Assembly (NCBI RefSeq): GCF_036013915.1
Contig: NZ_CP107899.1
Location: 7,158,001 to 7,222,000, forward strand
Direction of reading: 5' to 3'
Length of the DNA stretch: 64,000 nt
DNA from: Streptomyces sp. NBC_00464
GTDB taxonomy: Bacteria; Actinomycetota; Actinomycetes; Streptomycetales; Streptomycetaceae
The position numbers were made by a program, and so were the translations under genes. Below are positions 50,212 through 59,067 of this stretch, one piece after another (the first letter of the stretch is position 1; each line of letters starts with the position of its first letter). The notes below the pieces were generated by a model. That model saw nothing but the letters and a program-made list of their open reading frames with translations. It ran no database searches and was not told the origin of the DNA.

Positions 50212-51342
50212 ATGGACCTGAACGGGCCCATAGCCCAGCGCTTTCCGCTCATCTACCGATTCCGACCCGCGTGCCTGCCCCTGCCCCGGCGCGTGCACGG
50301 CTTGGCCGAACTCGCCGACGCCGCAGCCGCAAAGGCTGACCAGGGCCTCGCCTCGGCCGTCTACAACCAGGCCGCCCTCATCGCCTCCGACCTCGGGCTG
50401 CCCGAACTCGCGCGGGAGATGTGCCACCAGCACGCCGCCGCCTACCTCCACGCCGCCCCCCTGCCCGGCATGAGCGCGATCCGCGCCCTCGAACCCGTGG
50501 TGAACCTCGCCCGCCTCCAGATCCGCGCGGGCGCCGCCGACGACGGGCGCTACCGTCTGCTGCACCTCTTCGACGCCGTCACCAACGGCACCAGCGCTCA
50601 GTTCGAGGGGGTCCACGTCCCGGCCGACCTCACCCTCACCGACAGCGACCGCCACGAGGTGCGCACCTGGCTGTGGAAGGTAGTCCTGGCCGACGGCACC
50701 CGCACCCTGACCACGGCCGGCCGCTGGGCGGAGGCGCTGGCCCACATCGAGGAACACCGGGGCATCGGGCAGCGCATGCTGGACGGCCGCCAGGTCGCCG
50801 TCCTGGCGGCACTCAGCCACACCCCCACCGACGCCGCAGCGCTCATCACCATGACCACACCCGGAGAACGCTGGGAGAACGCCGTCACCGGCTGCCTCGA
50901 CGTGATGTGCGGAAAGGCCCTTCGCGGCCCGGCCGTACCCCTCCTCGACACGCTGGTCGAGGACTACGTCGAGCACCAACCCGACCAAGGCATGACCGTC
51001 TTCGACACGCGCCTCGGCCTGACGATTCTGGACCTGCTGGAGCCGCACCAGGAAGACGCAGCGCACCGGCTGGTTGCAGAGCTCCACCGCCGGGCCGCCG
51101 TGGCGACCGACGGCTATGCCGCCCGCGAGTGCCTGGCTGACCACCGGTTCACCAGCCTCGCCGAGCCGCGCCAGGTCGAGGCGGCCCGACGGCTCGACCG
51201 TGCATGCGCGTTGGGGAGCGGCAGCCTCCCCGAGCCCTGGCTCGCAAGGATGACAGAGGCGTTGCGGGGCAGCGACGAGGTGATCCGCGCCACCGTCGGG
51301 CGCTCCCACCCTCAGCAGGAAGTAACTGGCGCACAGGGTTGA
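50212..51342 (+). CDS. Helical TPR-like protein of unknown function
   Basis: Protein of 376 aa, almost entirely alpha-helical, with tandem helical pairs (HGLAELADAAAAKADQGLASAVYNQAALIASDLG, RLQIRAGAADDGRYRLLHLFDA and AGRWAEALAHIEEH), as in TPR superhelices. No DNA-binding or catalytic motif. The ATG at 50212, with GGGGGA before it, gives MDLNGPIAQRFPLIYRF; an alternative TTG lies at 50188. It is separated from the lanthipeptide operon by a terminator, so its link to the pathway is only positional. Confidence 0.65.
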   Translation: MDLNGPIAQRFPLIYRFRPACLPLPRRVHGLAELADAAAAKADQGLASAVYNQAALIASDLGLPELAREMCHQHAAAYLHAAPLPGMSAIRALEPVVNLARLQIRAGAADDGRYRLLHLFDAVTNGTSAQFEGVHVPADLTLTDSDRHEVRTWLWKVVLADGTRTLTTAGRWAEALAHIEEHRGIGQRMLDGRQVAVLAALSHTPTDAAALITMTTPGERWENAVTGCLDVMCGKALRGPAVPLLDTLVEDYVEHQPDQGMTVFDTRLGLTILDLLEPHQEDAAHRLVAELHRRAAVATDGYAARECLADHRFTSLAEPRQVEAARRLDRACALGSGSLPEPWLARMTEALRGSDEVIRATVGRSHPQQEVTGAQG

Positions 51343-51537
51343 GGTGTAACGCTTGGGCAGCCAGAGCAGCCCACCCTGCACGGCGTCGAGCACCAGGGGA
51401 GCCAGGGCGCGTGGCGACGCTCATCGTCAGTAGGGGGCTCTCTGAGCGCCGAACTGAACAGGCAGGAGAGAGGCCGGACACAGCACGGCCCGCGAGTTGG
51501 CTCGCCGATCACCTCAACCTCTCTACGCTGGAGCACC

Positions 51538-52047
51538 ATGAGGAAGGTCGCCATCGTCGGCTGCGGAGGCAGTGGCAAGTCCCACGTGGCCCGCGAGCTG
51601 GGCAGGATCCTCGACGCCCCGGTAACGCACCTCGACGCCGCGTTCTACGACGACGAGTGGAACGCGTTGCCCAGGGACAAGTTCACCGACGTGCAGCGCG
51701 AGTTGGTCGCGCAGCCGCGGTGGGTGATCGACGGCAACTACAACTCGACGCTGCAGGTACGGCTCGAAGCCTGCGACACGGTGGTCCTGATGGACGTATC
51801 GACCGTGGCTGCGCTGTACGGGATCTTCTCCCGGCAGCTTCGGCACGGGGCCGGGCACAAGGGCAACGGGGTGCACAACCGCATCCACTGGGGCGTGATC
51901 AAGTACGTCGCCACGTACCGGCGCAGGATGCGCCCCCGCGTGATGGCGAACATCGACAAGTTCGGCTCCGGCGCCGACGTGGTTTTGCTGGCCAACCGGC
52001 GCCAGACGCTCCGCTGGCTGCGGAAGGTGGCCGCCGAGCAGTCCTGA
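51538..52047 (+). CDS. P-loop kinase-like protein (FlaR/topology-modulation type)
   Basis: Protein of 169 aa. Walker A GCGGSGKS lies at residues 8-15, followed by HLDAAFYDDEW and an RWVIDGNYNSTLQVRLEACDTVVLMD segment typical of small adenylate-kinase-like ATPases annotated as FlaR or DNA topology modulation proteins. The C-terminal RRRMRPRVMANIDKF...LANRRQTLRWL completes the family pattern. It probably phosphorylates a nucleotide or small molecule; the true substrate is unknown. The 195 bp upstream hold no gene. Confidence 0.75.
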   Translation: MRKVAIVGCGGSGKSHVARELGRILDAPVTHLDAAFYDDEWNALPRDKFTDVQRELVAQPRWVIDGNYNSTLQVRLEACDTVVLMDVSTVAALYGIFSRQLRHGAGHKGNGVHNRIHWGVIKYVATYRRRMRPRVMANIDKFGSGADVVLLANRRQTLRWLRKVAAEQS

Positions 52048-52129
52048 CCGGCTCGCGCCCCGGTCAGGGGGTGCGGGATGAACGAGCCCAACCCGTCCTC
52101 TGCCGAGGAAACGGCCACCGCTGTTGCCG

Positions 52130-52663
52130 TCAGATGGGCCGCAGTACCTGATCAGGCGCTGCGGAAGCAGCCGCAGCGTACTCTGCGAAGTCCACGTTGC
52201 CGAGCGCCAGGTCAGCCTGGACACCGTGTACCGCGGCGGGCACGGCTCGAAACTCACGGGGCTCCGGCGACTCGATGAGTTCCTGGTAATAAACGGGGTC
52301 GAGGCCACTCACGTCCTCCCAGAGTGTCGACAGAGCCAGCAACGCCTGCTCCGGCGACTTCATCGTGTCGCGGTCAGCGAGGAAGACGACAATCAGGTCC
52401 CCATCCACCACGGCGGCAAGAACCTCGTCGGGCGTTGCTCCTGACCAAGCGGGCGCTTCGACCAACTGCACTGTTGCGGCAGTCTCACCGCCTGGCCCCC
52501 ACGGGCGGCGCAACTGCCCAACCACCGCATTCCACGCCTCGTCGTCGCTGAAGTCGGTCCTGATGACGAGAACGTCGAACAAGTCTCGTCCAATCTCAGG
52601 CAGCACTCGCGCAGGGCCCTCCGGCATCGTCATGCCCAGCACTCTCACACGCCGCACTGACAC
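52130..52663 (-). CDS. DUF6924-like protein
   Basis: Protein of 177 aa with a Streptomyces-specific pattern: LFDVLVIRTDFSDDEAWNAVVGQL, GDLIVVFLADRDTMKSPEQALLALSTLWE, EPREFRAVPAAVHGVQADLALGNVDFAEYA and VLRPI at the end, which I recall as DUF6924. No catalytic residues are evident. GTG start at 52663 after AGGGGCTGG; an internal ATG at 52633 is an alternative. Convergent with the kinase gene. Confidence 0.65.
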   Translation of the reverse strand: MSVRRVRVLGMTMPEGPARVLPEIGRDLFDVLVIRTDFSDDEAWNAVVGQLRRPWGPGGETAATVQLVEAPAWSGATPDEVLAAVVDGDLIVVFLADRDTMKSPEQALLALSTLWEDVSGLDPVYYQELIESPEPREFRAVPAAVHGVQADLALGNVDFAEYAAAASAAPDQVLRPI

Positions 52664-52699
52664 CCAGCCCCTGGGGAGTGATCCAGAGAAACGCCCTAG

Positions 52700-53878
52700 C
52701 TAGTTCAGGACGGGAAGCGAGGTCAGACCGCGTACCAGACGGGCGTGCCGCCACTGAAGCTGGTCGGGCGGTACGGCGAGCCGGAGGCCCGGGAACCGTG
52801 TCAGTACCGCGCGCAGCGCGATTTCGGCCTCGGCCTTGGCCAGGGGAGCGCCGACGCAGCGGTGGATACCGTGCCCGAAGGCGAGGTGGCCGGCAGCGTC
52901 CCGGTTCGCATCGAGCTGGTCCGGTGACGGGAACCTTTCCGGGTCGCGGTTGGCGGCTCCGAGGGCGACCAGGATCGGTGCGCCTGTCGGGATGTCGGTG
53001 CCGCCGAGTGTGACGGCCTCGGTGGTGTACCGGAAGGTGGCCGTGCTGACGGGGGAGTCGAATCGAAGCAGCTCGTCCAGCGCTGCAGGGATGTCGTCCG
53101 GGTTCTGGCGGAGGCGGTCGAGCTCGGCCGGGTGCTGGAGCAGGGACAGGGCTGCGTTGCCGAGGAAGTTGCTGGTGGTCTCGTGGCCGGCTACGAGCAG
53201 GAGCACCGCGAGAGAGACCAGTTCCTCCTCATTGAGCCGGTCGTCGCCGTCGCGAGCCGAGATGAGGTGGTCGAGGAGCGAGCTGCCGGGGTGTCGGCGC
53301 TTGGCGGCGATGAGGTATGTCATGTAGTCGGCCATGGAGTGCGAGGCCGCGTCGATGACGCCCGGCTGTCCCGCCGCGAACAGTTCGCCGGACCAGCGCC
53401 GGATGTCGGGCCGGTCTTCCTCCGGTACTCCGAGCAGTTCGCAGATCACGATGACGGGTAGCGGGACGGCCAAGCCGGTCACGAAGTCGAAGGGCTCACC
53501 GACAGGCCACTGGTCCAGCAGGTCGTCGGTGACCCTGGCGATGAACGGGCGCAGTTCCGCGACCGCCCCGGTCGTGAACGCCCTGGTGACCAGCTTGCGC
53601 AGCCGGGTGTGCTCGGGCGGGTCGCTCGACAGCATGTTGTGCGCCACCGCGGGGTGGAGGCGCCGCTTTGATTCCTTGCCCGCGAAAAACGCGGAGGTGT
53701 CCTTCGAGAGCCGGGCGTCGGCGAGCGCTTCCCTGGCTTCGGCGTATCCGGTGACCAGGTAGCTGAGGCGCCCGCCGGATCCGCTGGGGACGGCTTGCAC
53801 GGGGCATGCCGAGCGCATGGCCGCGTAAGTGGGGTAGGGGTCTTGGAGAAAGCGGGGGTCCTGAGTCGGGTCGGTCAT
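52700..53878 (-). CDS. Cytochrome P450
   Basis: Soluble bacterial P450 of 392 aa. The I-helix oxygen-binding motif is AGHETTS (~240), ExxR is EELLRFDSPV-type (LDELLRF), and the heme loop FGHGIHRCVGAPLAKAE has axial ligand C341. The family resembles CYP105/CYP107-type oxidases of secondary metabolism or xenobiotic turnover. No ferredoxin gene is adjacent, so a redox partner must come from elsewhere. The ATG at 53878 lies 4 nt behind the upstream stop; a longer frame upstream would overlap that gene. Confidence 0.9.
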   Translation of the reverse strand: MTDPTQDPRFLQDPYPTYAAMRSACPVQAVPSGSGGRLSYLVTGYAEAREALADARLSKDTSAFFAGKESKRRLHPAVAHNMLSSDPPEHTRLRKLVTRAFTTGAVAELRPFIARVTDDLLDQWPVGEPFDFVTGLAVPLPVIVICELLGVPEEDRPDIRRWSGELFAAGQPGVIDAASHSMADYMTYLIAAKRRHPGSSLLDHLISARDGDDRLNEEELVSLAVLLLVAGHETTSNFLGNAALSLLQHPAELDRLRQNPDDIPAALDELLRFDSPVSTATFRYTTEAVTLGGTDIPTGAPILVALGAANRDPERFPSPDQLDANRDAAGHLAFGHGIHRCVGAPLAKAEAEIALRAVLTRFPGLRLAVPPDQLQWRHARLVRGLTSLPVLN

Positions 53879-53882
53879 GTCT

Positions 53883-55064
53883 TCAGGTTCCAATCGTTCG
53901 TGGTCGGCCGTTGACGCCGACACGCCCGACGTGGGCGTAGGCGTCGGCCACCAGGAGAAGCCACTGTGTGTCGGCCCGAAGATCCTCGCGGGCGGCGGCG
54001 TCTACCGACGGAGGTGCGACTTCGTCCGCGTACCGGCCAGCCTTCGAGTCTGCCAGTGCAGCTCGAACCACAGCCGCCTCCACAGCGGCGGCGCCCTGCT
54101 CGGTAGCGGTGTGGAAGTTCGACGCCGCGCTCTCCTGCACCCTGCGCGACCGGTACGGCCGGAGGGCGAGGATGCCGTCGCTGATCTCGATGACGCGCCG
54201 CTGCAGTCGGAAGTCGGAGTCGTCGGAGATGCCTTCGACGTCCTCGGCCGGCGACAGGACGATCTGCGGCATCGCGGCTGACAGGTCCTTCCAGAGGGGG
54301 CGGAGCGTCTCGAAGGACCGGGTTTCCCAGCGACGTCGGCGGGCTTGGTTGATCGGGTAGAGGACAGCAGGCCACGTGAGGCCGAGGCAGATCAGTAGGA
54401 CGGCGATTGCCGGGGAGGTGACGCTGAAGGCGCACGTCGAGGTCACGAGTGATGAGCACTGCGCGTGCGTTTCGTCGCCCAGTCCCAGACCAAGGCCGAC
54501 GATGCGCGTCAGCTTGTAGACGACGTAGACGAGAGCGAACACGCAGCCTGCCGCCGCCACCCGCAACCCGCCCCGGATGCTGTCGCGCCGAGTTGCTTTC
54601 GACTGGCGTACGGCCTGCCTCAGGAAGTCGACCACGGAGAACCCGAGGAAGGAGGTATAGGGGAGTAGGTAGAGCGCGTAGACCTGCGGAGAACGAGCTG
54701 TCAGCTGCTCGTAGGCGAACAGCGCGGTCATGGTGACGACCGACGCGGTGAGCAGAGCGAGACGGACCCGGATGCGTTGCCGCGCCTCGTAGGGTTCGAG
54801 GTTGAGCTGGAAGGAAACGGCCAGGACCGCTGTGGCGGCACCCAGAGAAGCGCAGTTACTCAGCAGTCGGCCGACGTGCGGCACGATCGACTCCGCGATG
54901 TTCCTGAGCAGCGGCGCATAGGAGGCGAAGGCCATGGCGAAGGAGCCGAGAAGCGCGCCCATGGCCGACGTACCGGTCGGCCGGGGCGTTCCGCGTCCGA
55001 GCACCCAGTAGCCGGCTATGGACGCGAGCAGCAACGCCATCCCGAGGAAGACAGCATTCGTCAT
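53883..55064 (-). CDS. MAB_1171c-family putative transporter (DUF6545)
   Basis: Membrane protein of 393 aa. About seven transmembrane helices lie in residues 1-250 (AVFLGMALLLASIAGYWVL, LALLTASVVTMTALFAYEQL and PAIAVLLICLGLTWPAVLYP among them), and a cytoplasmic C-terminal domain (~260-393) begins RRRRWETRSFETLRPLWKDLS, the DUF6545 signature. Such proteins are regularly encoded next to ImmA/IrrE proteases or XRE regulators in Streptomyces. Its ATG overlaps the stop of the protease gene. Confidence 0.8.
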   Translation of the reverse strand: MTNAVFLGMALLLASIAGYWVLGRGTPRPTGTSAMGALLGSFAMAFASYAPLLRNIAESIVPHVGRLLSNCASLGAATAVLAVSFQLNLEPYEARQRIRVRLALLTASVVTMTALFAYEQLTARSPQVYALYLLPYTSFLGFSVVDFLRQAVRQSKATRRDSIRGGLRVAAAGCVFALVYVVYKLTRIVGLGLGLGDETHAQCSSLVTSTCAFSVTSPAIAVLLICLGLTWPAVLYPINQARRRRWETRSFETLRPLWKDLSAAMPQIVLSPAEDVEGISDDSDFRLQRRVIEISDGILALRPYRSRRVQESAASNFHTATEQGAAAVEAAVVRAALADSKAGRYADEVAPPSVDAAAREDLRADTQWLLLVADAYAHVGRVGVNGRPRTIGT

Positions 55065-55603
55065 GCGCGGAAGCGGCCTCTCCTGATGGGCTGGGCGAAG
55101 AGAGCTTCCCATCTCTCCGGGCCCCTCTCGGGGCAGTGCGAAGGGGCCTCGCGGTCGCGGTAGATGCGTTGGCGGACGACCGTCGCCATCATCTCCGCCT
55201 CGCGCTCGTCAGCAGTCGAGTAACTCGTCCGCCCGGACATACGCATCACCAGCGTCGGGTTGACGCTCAGGGAGCGGGCCGTGTCCGCGTTGACCTCCAG
55301 GCTTCCCGGATGGTCGCAGTACACGTGGCAGAGCTCGTGCGTGAGGATGTGCCGCTGGTGGTGGGCGGACGTGCCCTCCTCGTAGAAGAGGAGATCGGCG
55401 TCCGGGGTCTCGATTCTCATGCCGCACGGCGCATCGACCGCGCCGAGCGTGCTCAGCGGCCGCAGGACGATGGGCTTCCCGCGAAGCTCGGCTATGGCCT
55501 CGCTCAACTGGCGGGTGGTGAATCGGTGCGGCAGACGTAGGAGGTCGATCTGCTCTTCGCACGATGCGCGCAGTCGACGCGTGTCGACTTCTGGCAAGGA
55601 CAC
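55061..55603 (-). CDS. ImmA/IrrE-type metallopeptidase
   Basis: Zinc peptidase-like protein of 180 aa. The active site is HELCH (H89-E90...H93) in HILTHELCHVYCDHP, and the third ligand is probably in REAEMMATVV. ImmA/IrrE proteins cleave XRE-type repressors, and MmyB- and EspR-type regulators are encoded nearby. The GTG at 55603 is preceded by GGGGAG; the frame upstream to 55816 is not protein-like. First gene of the protease-transporter-P450 operon. Confidence 0.8.
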   Translation of the reverse strand: MSLPEVDTRRLRASCEEQIDLLRLPHRFTTRQLSEAIAELRGKPIVLRPLSTLGAVDAPCGMRIETPDADLLFYEEGTSAHHQRHILTHELCHVYCDHPGSLEVNADTARSLSVNPTLVMRMSGRTSYSTADEREAEMMATVVRQRIYRDREAPSHCPERGPERWEALFAQPIRRGRFRA

Positions 55604-55947
55604 GGTGCTCCCCTTCGGCCTCGGCGGTGCGTCAACTTGTGGGCGGACGGAAGCCCCGAGGATGCCAAGAGAAGGCAGGAACTCACTCTTCCTGGAAGTG
55701 GCAGTTCCGATTACGCATGGTGATTGACGGAGGGGGGTGAGCCTTCCCGGTCGCACCTCCTCACCGTTTGCCGGAAGCGCAGGGGGCCGGTGATTCGGGC
55801 GCGAGGCGGTTCGCACTCTGAGTAGTTGATTACTTGATTATCCGTTATGTCTGACTACGCTGAATGACTGAACCATGATCGACTGGATGGGAGGTTGGGC
55901 GCCCTATGGTGCATGTCACCCGGTGAGCGCATCCTAGGCTCGCCCTT
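55604..55947. promoter_or_regulatory. Divergent regulatory region
   Basis: 344 bp without a gene between the protease operon (leftward) and the MmyB-type regulator (rightward). Around 55,820-55,870 it contains an unusually AT-rich stretch (AGTAGTTGATTACTTGATTA, then TTATGTCTGACTACG), likely to hold the promoters. TAGGCT lies about 10 nt before the ATG at 55948, with no ribosome-binding site between them, so the rightward transcript may be leaderless. Confidence 0.45.
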
Positions 55948-56790
55948 ATGGACGTGCGGGGCGGGCGGGTCGCGGGTGGCGAAGGTGGCGGCGAGTCGCT
56001 GCCCGAGCTGCTGCGATCGTGGCGGCGGCGGGTGAATCCCGATGAGATCCCCGGGTTGGCCTCTCCGGGCCGCAGGGCGAAGGGTCTGACGCAGCGTGAC
56101 GTGGCTCGGCTGACCGGGGTGAGTGAACGCTGGTACGGGGCGCTGGAGCGGGGCATGGAAGCCAAGTACTCCGCTGACTTTCTCGATCGACTCTCGTCGG
56201 TGCTGGGGCTGAGTCGCGCTGAGCGCGATGCCCTGTACCTGATGGCGGTGGGCCATCCGCCGGTGGTCGCCGCGGTTCCGGAGGCCGATGCGGCGGCGGA
56301 GATGGACGAGCTGCTGCAGCGGTTTCTGGACGGCCAGGCCCCCGATCCCGCCTTCGTGACGGACCTCGCCTGGAACGTGATCGGCTACAACGAGCCGCTG
56401 CTGGACTGGTTTCCGTGGGCGGCTCACCAGGCGAATCAGATGCGGTGGGCGTTCCTGAGTCCGGAGGCCCGCGAGCAGCTCGTGAACTGGGAGCAGGACT
56501 GGGCCCGCTCCTACCTAGGGCAGATCCGCTACGAGCGCGCCCGCCATCCGGACCACGAAGCGCTGCAACAGCTGGAGCGCGACATCCTCACGAGTTCCCC
56601 GGCCGCACGGCAGATGTGGGACCGCCGCGAGGTGGTCGAACACGCCGACGGAGACCTGCGCAAGCTTCGACTTCCCCACCATCGGGGTCGAGAAGTCGGC
56701 GTGCGGATCATGGCTCTGCGGCCCATGCGCAGCGACCTCCTCCGGGTGATCGTGCTGATGGAAACCGACTCTGAACCTGCCGAGACGTGA
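55948..56790 (+). CDS. XRE regulator with MmyB-like ligand-binding domain
   Basis: Protein of 280 aa. The helix-turn-helix is at ~45-100 (RRAKGLTQRDVARLTGVSERWYGALERGMEAKYSADFLDRLSSVLGLSRAERDALYLMAVG), and the C-terminal MmyB-like PAS-type domain (~125-275) has TDLAWNVIGYNEPLLDWF, DILTSSPAARQMWDRREVVEHADGDLRKL and RPMRSDLLRVIVLM. Members may bind fatty acids or similar ligands. It is divergent from the protease operon, which it probably controls. Confidence 0.85.
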   Translation: MDVRGGRVAGGEGGGESLPELLRSWRRRVNPDEIPGLASPGRRAKGLTQRDVARLTGVSERWYGALERGMEAKYSADFLDRLSSVLGLSRAERDALYLMAVGHPPVVAAVPEADAAAEMDELLQRFLDGQAPDPAFVTDLAWNVIGYNEPLLDWFPWAAHQANQMRWAFLSPEAREQLVNWEQDWARSYLGQIRYERARHPDHEALQQLERDILTSSPAARQMWDRREVVEHADGDLRKLRLPHHRGREVGVRIMALRPMRSDLLRVIVLMETDSEPAET

Positions 56791-56832
56791 TCGACGGGAG
56801 CGGTGCGCGCTGCTCGGTGTGCGGCCAAGCCC

Positions 56833-57279
56833 TTACTTGTCGTCGAGCAGTCCCGACGCTTCCGACTCGTCGGGCATTCCTTCCAGTCTTCGGGCCTGGT
56901 CGATCACGGTGTTCACCATGTTCAGGCTCGAAGCGCTGAGACCGTTCGCGCGCAGAGCGACCCGACGCACCCCCTGGTCGCGCATGGCGGCGACCAACTG
57001 GATCTCGGCACGCTGGCGCTCCGCCTCCTCCTCGTCGAAGAAATAGCCCGGGTTCACGCCGAAGAAGCCGGCCAAGGCACGGATGGTCTGCATCTTCGGG
57101 TTCGAGTTGGTGCCGGTGCGAAGCTGCTGGATGGCGCTCGCGGAGATGGTGACGCCGGAGGTGTCACGGATGCCTTGCGAGACCTCCGCGTAGGTGTAAG
57201 GGCCGCGTCCCTTCGGGTGCACCTCTCGGAACAGGTAGTCGAGCAACTCCGAGAAGGTGCGTTCGCGCGATTCGGTCAT
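56833..57279 (-). CDS. EspR-like nucleoid-associated XRE regulator
   Basis: Protein of 148 aa resembling mycobacterial EspR along its length: FSELLDYLFREVHPKGRGPYTYAEVSQGI, a helix-turn-helix with ISASAIQQLRTGTNSNPKMQTIRALAGFFGVNPGYFFDEEEAE, then the C-terminal dimerization part AAMRDQGVRRVALRANGLSASSLNMVNTVIDQARRLEG. EspR dimers bridge distant DNA sites. Three CATTGCAGT-type sites lie upstream of this gene, facing the replication/transfer genes, so it may control element maintenance. ATG with GGAG upstream. Confidence 0.8.
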   Translation of the reverse strand: MTESRERTFSELLDYLFREVHPKGRGPYTYAEVSQGIRDTSGVTISASAIQQLRTGTNSNPKMQTIRALAGFFGVNPGYFFDEEEAERQRAEIQLVAAMRDQGVRRVALRANGLSASSLNMVNTVIDQARRLEGMPDESEASGLLDDK

Positions 57280-57353
57280 CTCCAGATCTCCGTCATGGCG
57301 GCCATCATATCCACCTCAGTGGTGATCATGGTCGGTCAGGTTCAGTACCTCGC

Positions 57354-57418
57354 CATTGCAGTTGACGGAAGGGCGTAACTGCAATGTACGTTGTGCGTTG
57401 TCAGCATCCATTGCAGTG
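57354..57418. promoter_or_regulatory. Three-site CATTGCAGT operator
   Basis: CATTGCAGTT (57354-57363) and AACTGCAATG (57377-57386) are a perfect 10-bp inverted repeat with a 13-bp spacer; CATTGCAGTG recurs at 57409-57418. The AT-rich sites lie between the EspR-like gene (leftward) and the replication block (rightward). The rest of the 440-bp gap up to 57720 has a small hairpin (CGGGAG/CTCCCG at 57596-57614) and no gene. Confidence 0.65.
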
Positions 57419-57719
57419 TTCCGCTGCTGGTGAGGGCTGGTCTATAGAAGCTGGACTTGGGCCGAGGGTCGCCATATGGTCCTGGTGCCCACAGGCGGAG
57501 ATCACTGGCCGACGGAACAGCCGGGAGGGGAAGGAGACGAGCCCGCGCGGGTCATGAAGACCGCAGAGTGCACAGGGGTGGATGAGACCGGCGCCCGGGA
57601 GCTACCAACTCCCGAGCACCGGGCCGACACCCCGAGGGGTACCGATCCACATCTCGCGGGCGGCGGGGCTTTTGCACGAGAACCGCCGCACCGCGTTCCT
57701 ACGAACAACGGAGTATCAC

Positions 57720-58046
57720 ATGCTCGCCACGCCGAGCGTCAACCCAGCCTGCCCGGATACCCAACGACAGCACCGCCTCGCTGCTCAGCTCGCAGAGATG
57801 ATCCCGGGCGCGGCCACGATCCGAGTCAGCCTCACCGACCCGAGCCGGGCGTGGCCCCACCCGCGTGCCGCTATCCGGGACGAGGGCGGGAAGGCCCTGG
57901 AGGCGAGCCGGACGACGGCGACGGTCGCCGCCCGCTGGATCCTGCGGGTCTGGCCGGAGGCGGACTGGACCCGGCCGCACACCTTCGACATCCAGCGCGC
58001 CGCCCTCACATGCAGCGACCTGGTCGCCACCGGTCGGAGCCGCTGA
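57720..58046 (+). CDS. 108-aa protein at the head of the replication block
   Basis: Starts MLATPSVNPACPDTQRQHRL with CGGAG upstream. Contains AAQLAEMIPGAATIRVSLTDPSRAWPHPRAAIRD and the helix TTATVAARWILRVWPEADW. Only 1 nt separates its stop from the next ATG. It may assist the initiator-like protein; no family recognised. Confidence 0.6.
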   Translation: MLATPSVNPACPDTQRQHRLAAQLAEMIPGAATIRVSLTDPSRAWPHPRAAIRDEGGKALEASRTTATVAARWILRVWPEADWTRPHTFDIQRAALTCSDLVATGRSR

Positions 58047-58047
58047 C

Positions 58048-59067
58048 ATGGCCCGGATACGCACCATCAAGCCGGAGGCGTTCTTCTCCGAGTCGCTCGC
58101 CGAAGTGAGCGTCGAGGCCGAGCGGACCTTCTTCGGCCTCCTCACGCAGGCTGACGACCACGGACGGCACCGCGACAACGCCGCGATCATCGCTGGGCTC
58201 CTGTGGCCCCTGCGCGCCGAGCACACCTCGGTCCACGTCGAGGACGATCTCCACCAGCTCGCGAGCGCCGGCCTGATCTGCCGGTACACCGGCTGCGACG
58301 GCCGCCGCTACCTCCACATCGTGACCTGGTCCGAGCACCAGAAGATCGACAAACCGAGCCAGTCCCGCCTGCCCTCGTGCCCGCAGCACCAGGCTGCCGG
58401 CCGGTGCGGCCCCTGCAAGGGCAACTGCACCAAGCAGACCGAGGGGTCGCCCACCACTCCCCGAGGACTCGCCGAGACCTCGCCGAACGCTCCCCGACCC
58501 CTCGATCTGCCCACCCAGGCCACCTCGACGTCTTCCGGGCACGCGATTGTGTCCCCGGCCGACCGGCAGGCAGCCACCGATCACTTGGTCGACGTCCCAG
58601 GCAGCTCCCGATCGGAAACCCCAGGTCAGGAGGCATTCCCCAAGGACTCCCCGAACCTTCCCCGAAGCCTGCCCGAAGGCTCGGCGCCTGGATCTAGGAT
58701 CTTGGATCCTGGATCTTCTCTCCCTACGGGGCGCACAGCGCCCGCAGCCGGCATCTCCGCCAAGGACCTCGTCGGGGAGTACGTCGCCGGGTGCGACCAG
58801 CGCCCCCCGAACGACGTGATCGGGCACCTCGGACGGATCATCAAGAAGCTCCTGGACGAGGGCATCGCACCGACGCACATCCGAGCCGGGCTGGCGAATT
58901 TCACTGCCAACCCCAAGCACCCGAGCGTACTGACCAGCATGGTCAACGAGGTGATGAACGCTCGCCCCGGCGGTTTGGCGCGGCCGGGAATCCGGCCTAA
59001 CGTGCCCGCCCACCAGGCGTGGACCAACCCGGCCAACGCGTCTGCCGCCTACGCCGAGGAGCTGTGA
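58048..59067 (+). CDS. Plasmid/phage-type replication initiator-like protein
   Basis: Protein of 339 aa. The N-terminal ~110 residues are a winged-helix replisome-organizer domain with the recurring opening MARIRTIKPEAFFSESLAEVSVEAERTFFGLLTQADDHGR and RYLHIVTWSEHQKIDKPS. A disordered Pro/Ser/Thr-rich region follows with a CxxC set (CPQH...CGPCKGNC), then a C-terminal helical domain (KDLVGEYVAGC...VIGHLGRIIKKLLDEGI). Proteins of this form precede DnaC-like loaders in actinobacterial phages and integrative elements. The stop overlaps the loader ATG. Confidence 0.75.
   Translation: MARIRTIKPEAFFSESLAEVSVEAERTFFGLLTQADDHGRHRDNAAIIAGLLWPLRAEHTSVHVEDDLHQLASAGLICRYTGCDGRRYLHIVTWSEHQKIDKPSQSRLPSCPQHQAAGRCGPCKGNCTKQTEGSPTTPRGLAETSPNAPRPLDLPTQATSTSSGHAIVSPADRQAATDHLVDVPGSSRSETPGQEAFPKDSPNLPRSLPEGSAPGSRILDPGSSLPTGRTAPAAGISAKDLVGEYVAGCDQRPPNDVIGHLGRIIKKLLDEGIAPTHIRAGLANFTANPKHPSVLTSMVNEVMNARPGGLARPGIRPNVPAHQAWTNPANASAAYAEEL

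Noticed and set aside
51343..51537. Short leftward frame between the TPR-like and kinase genes
   Set aside because: No ribosome-binding site, no conserved motif and several equally open frames; left as non-coding.
55061..55816. 251-aa version of the ImmA/IrrE protein
   Set aside because: Residues upstream of the GTG at 55603 are not protein-like, while that GTG has a good ribosome-binding site.
57476..58108. Rightward 210-codon open frame before the replication genes
   Set aside because: It overlaps the better supported gene at 57720 and continues into the initiator-like gene in a different frame with Arg/Pro-rich sequence.
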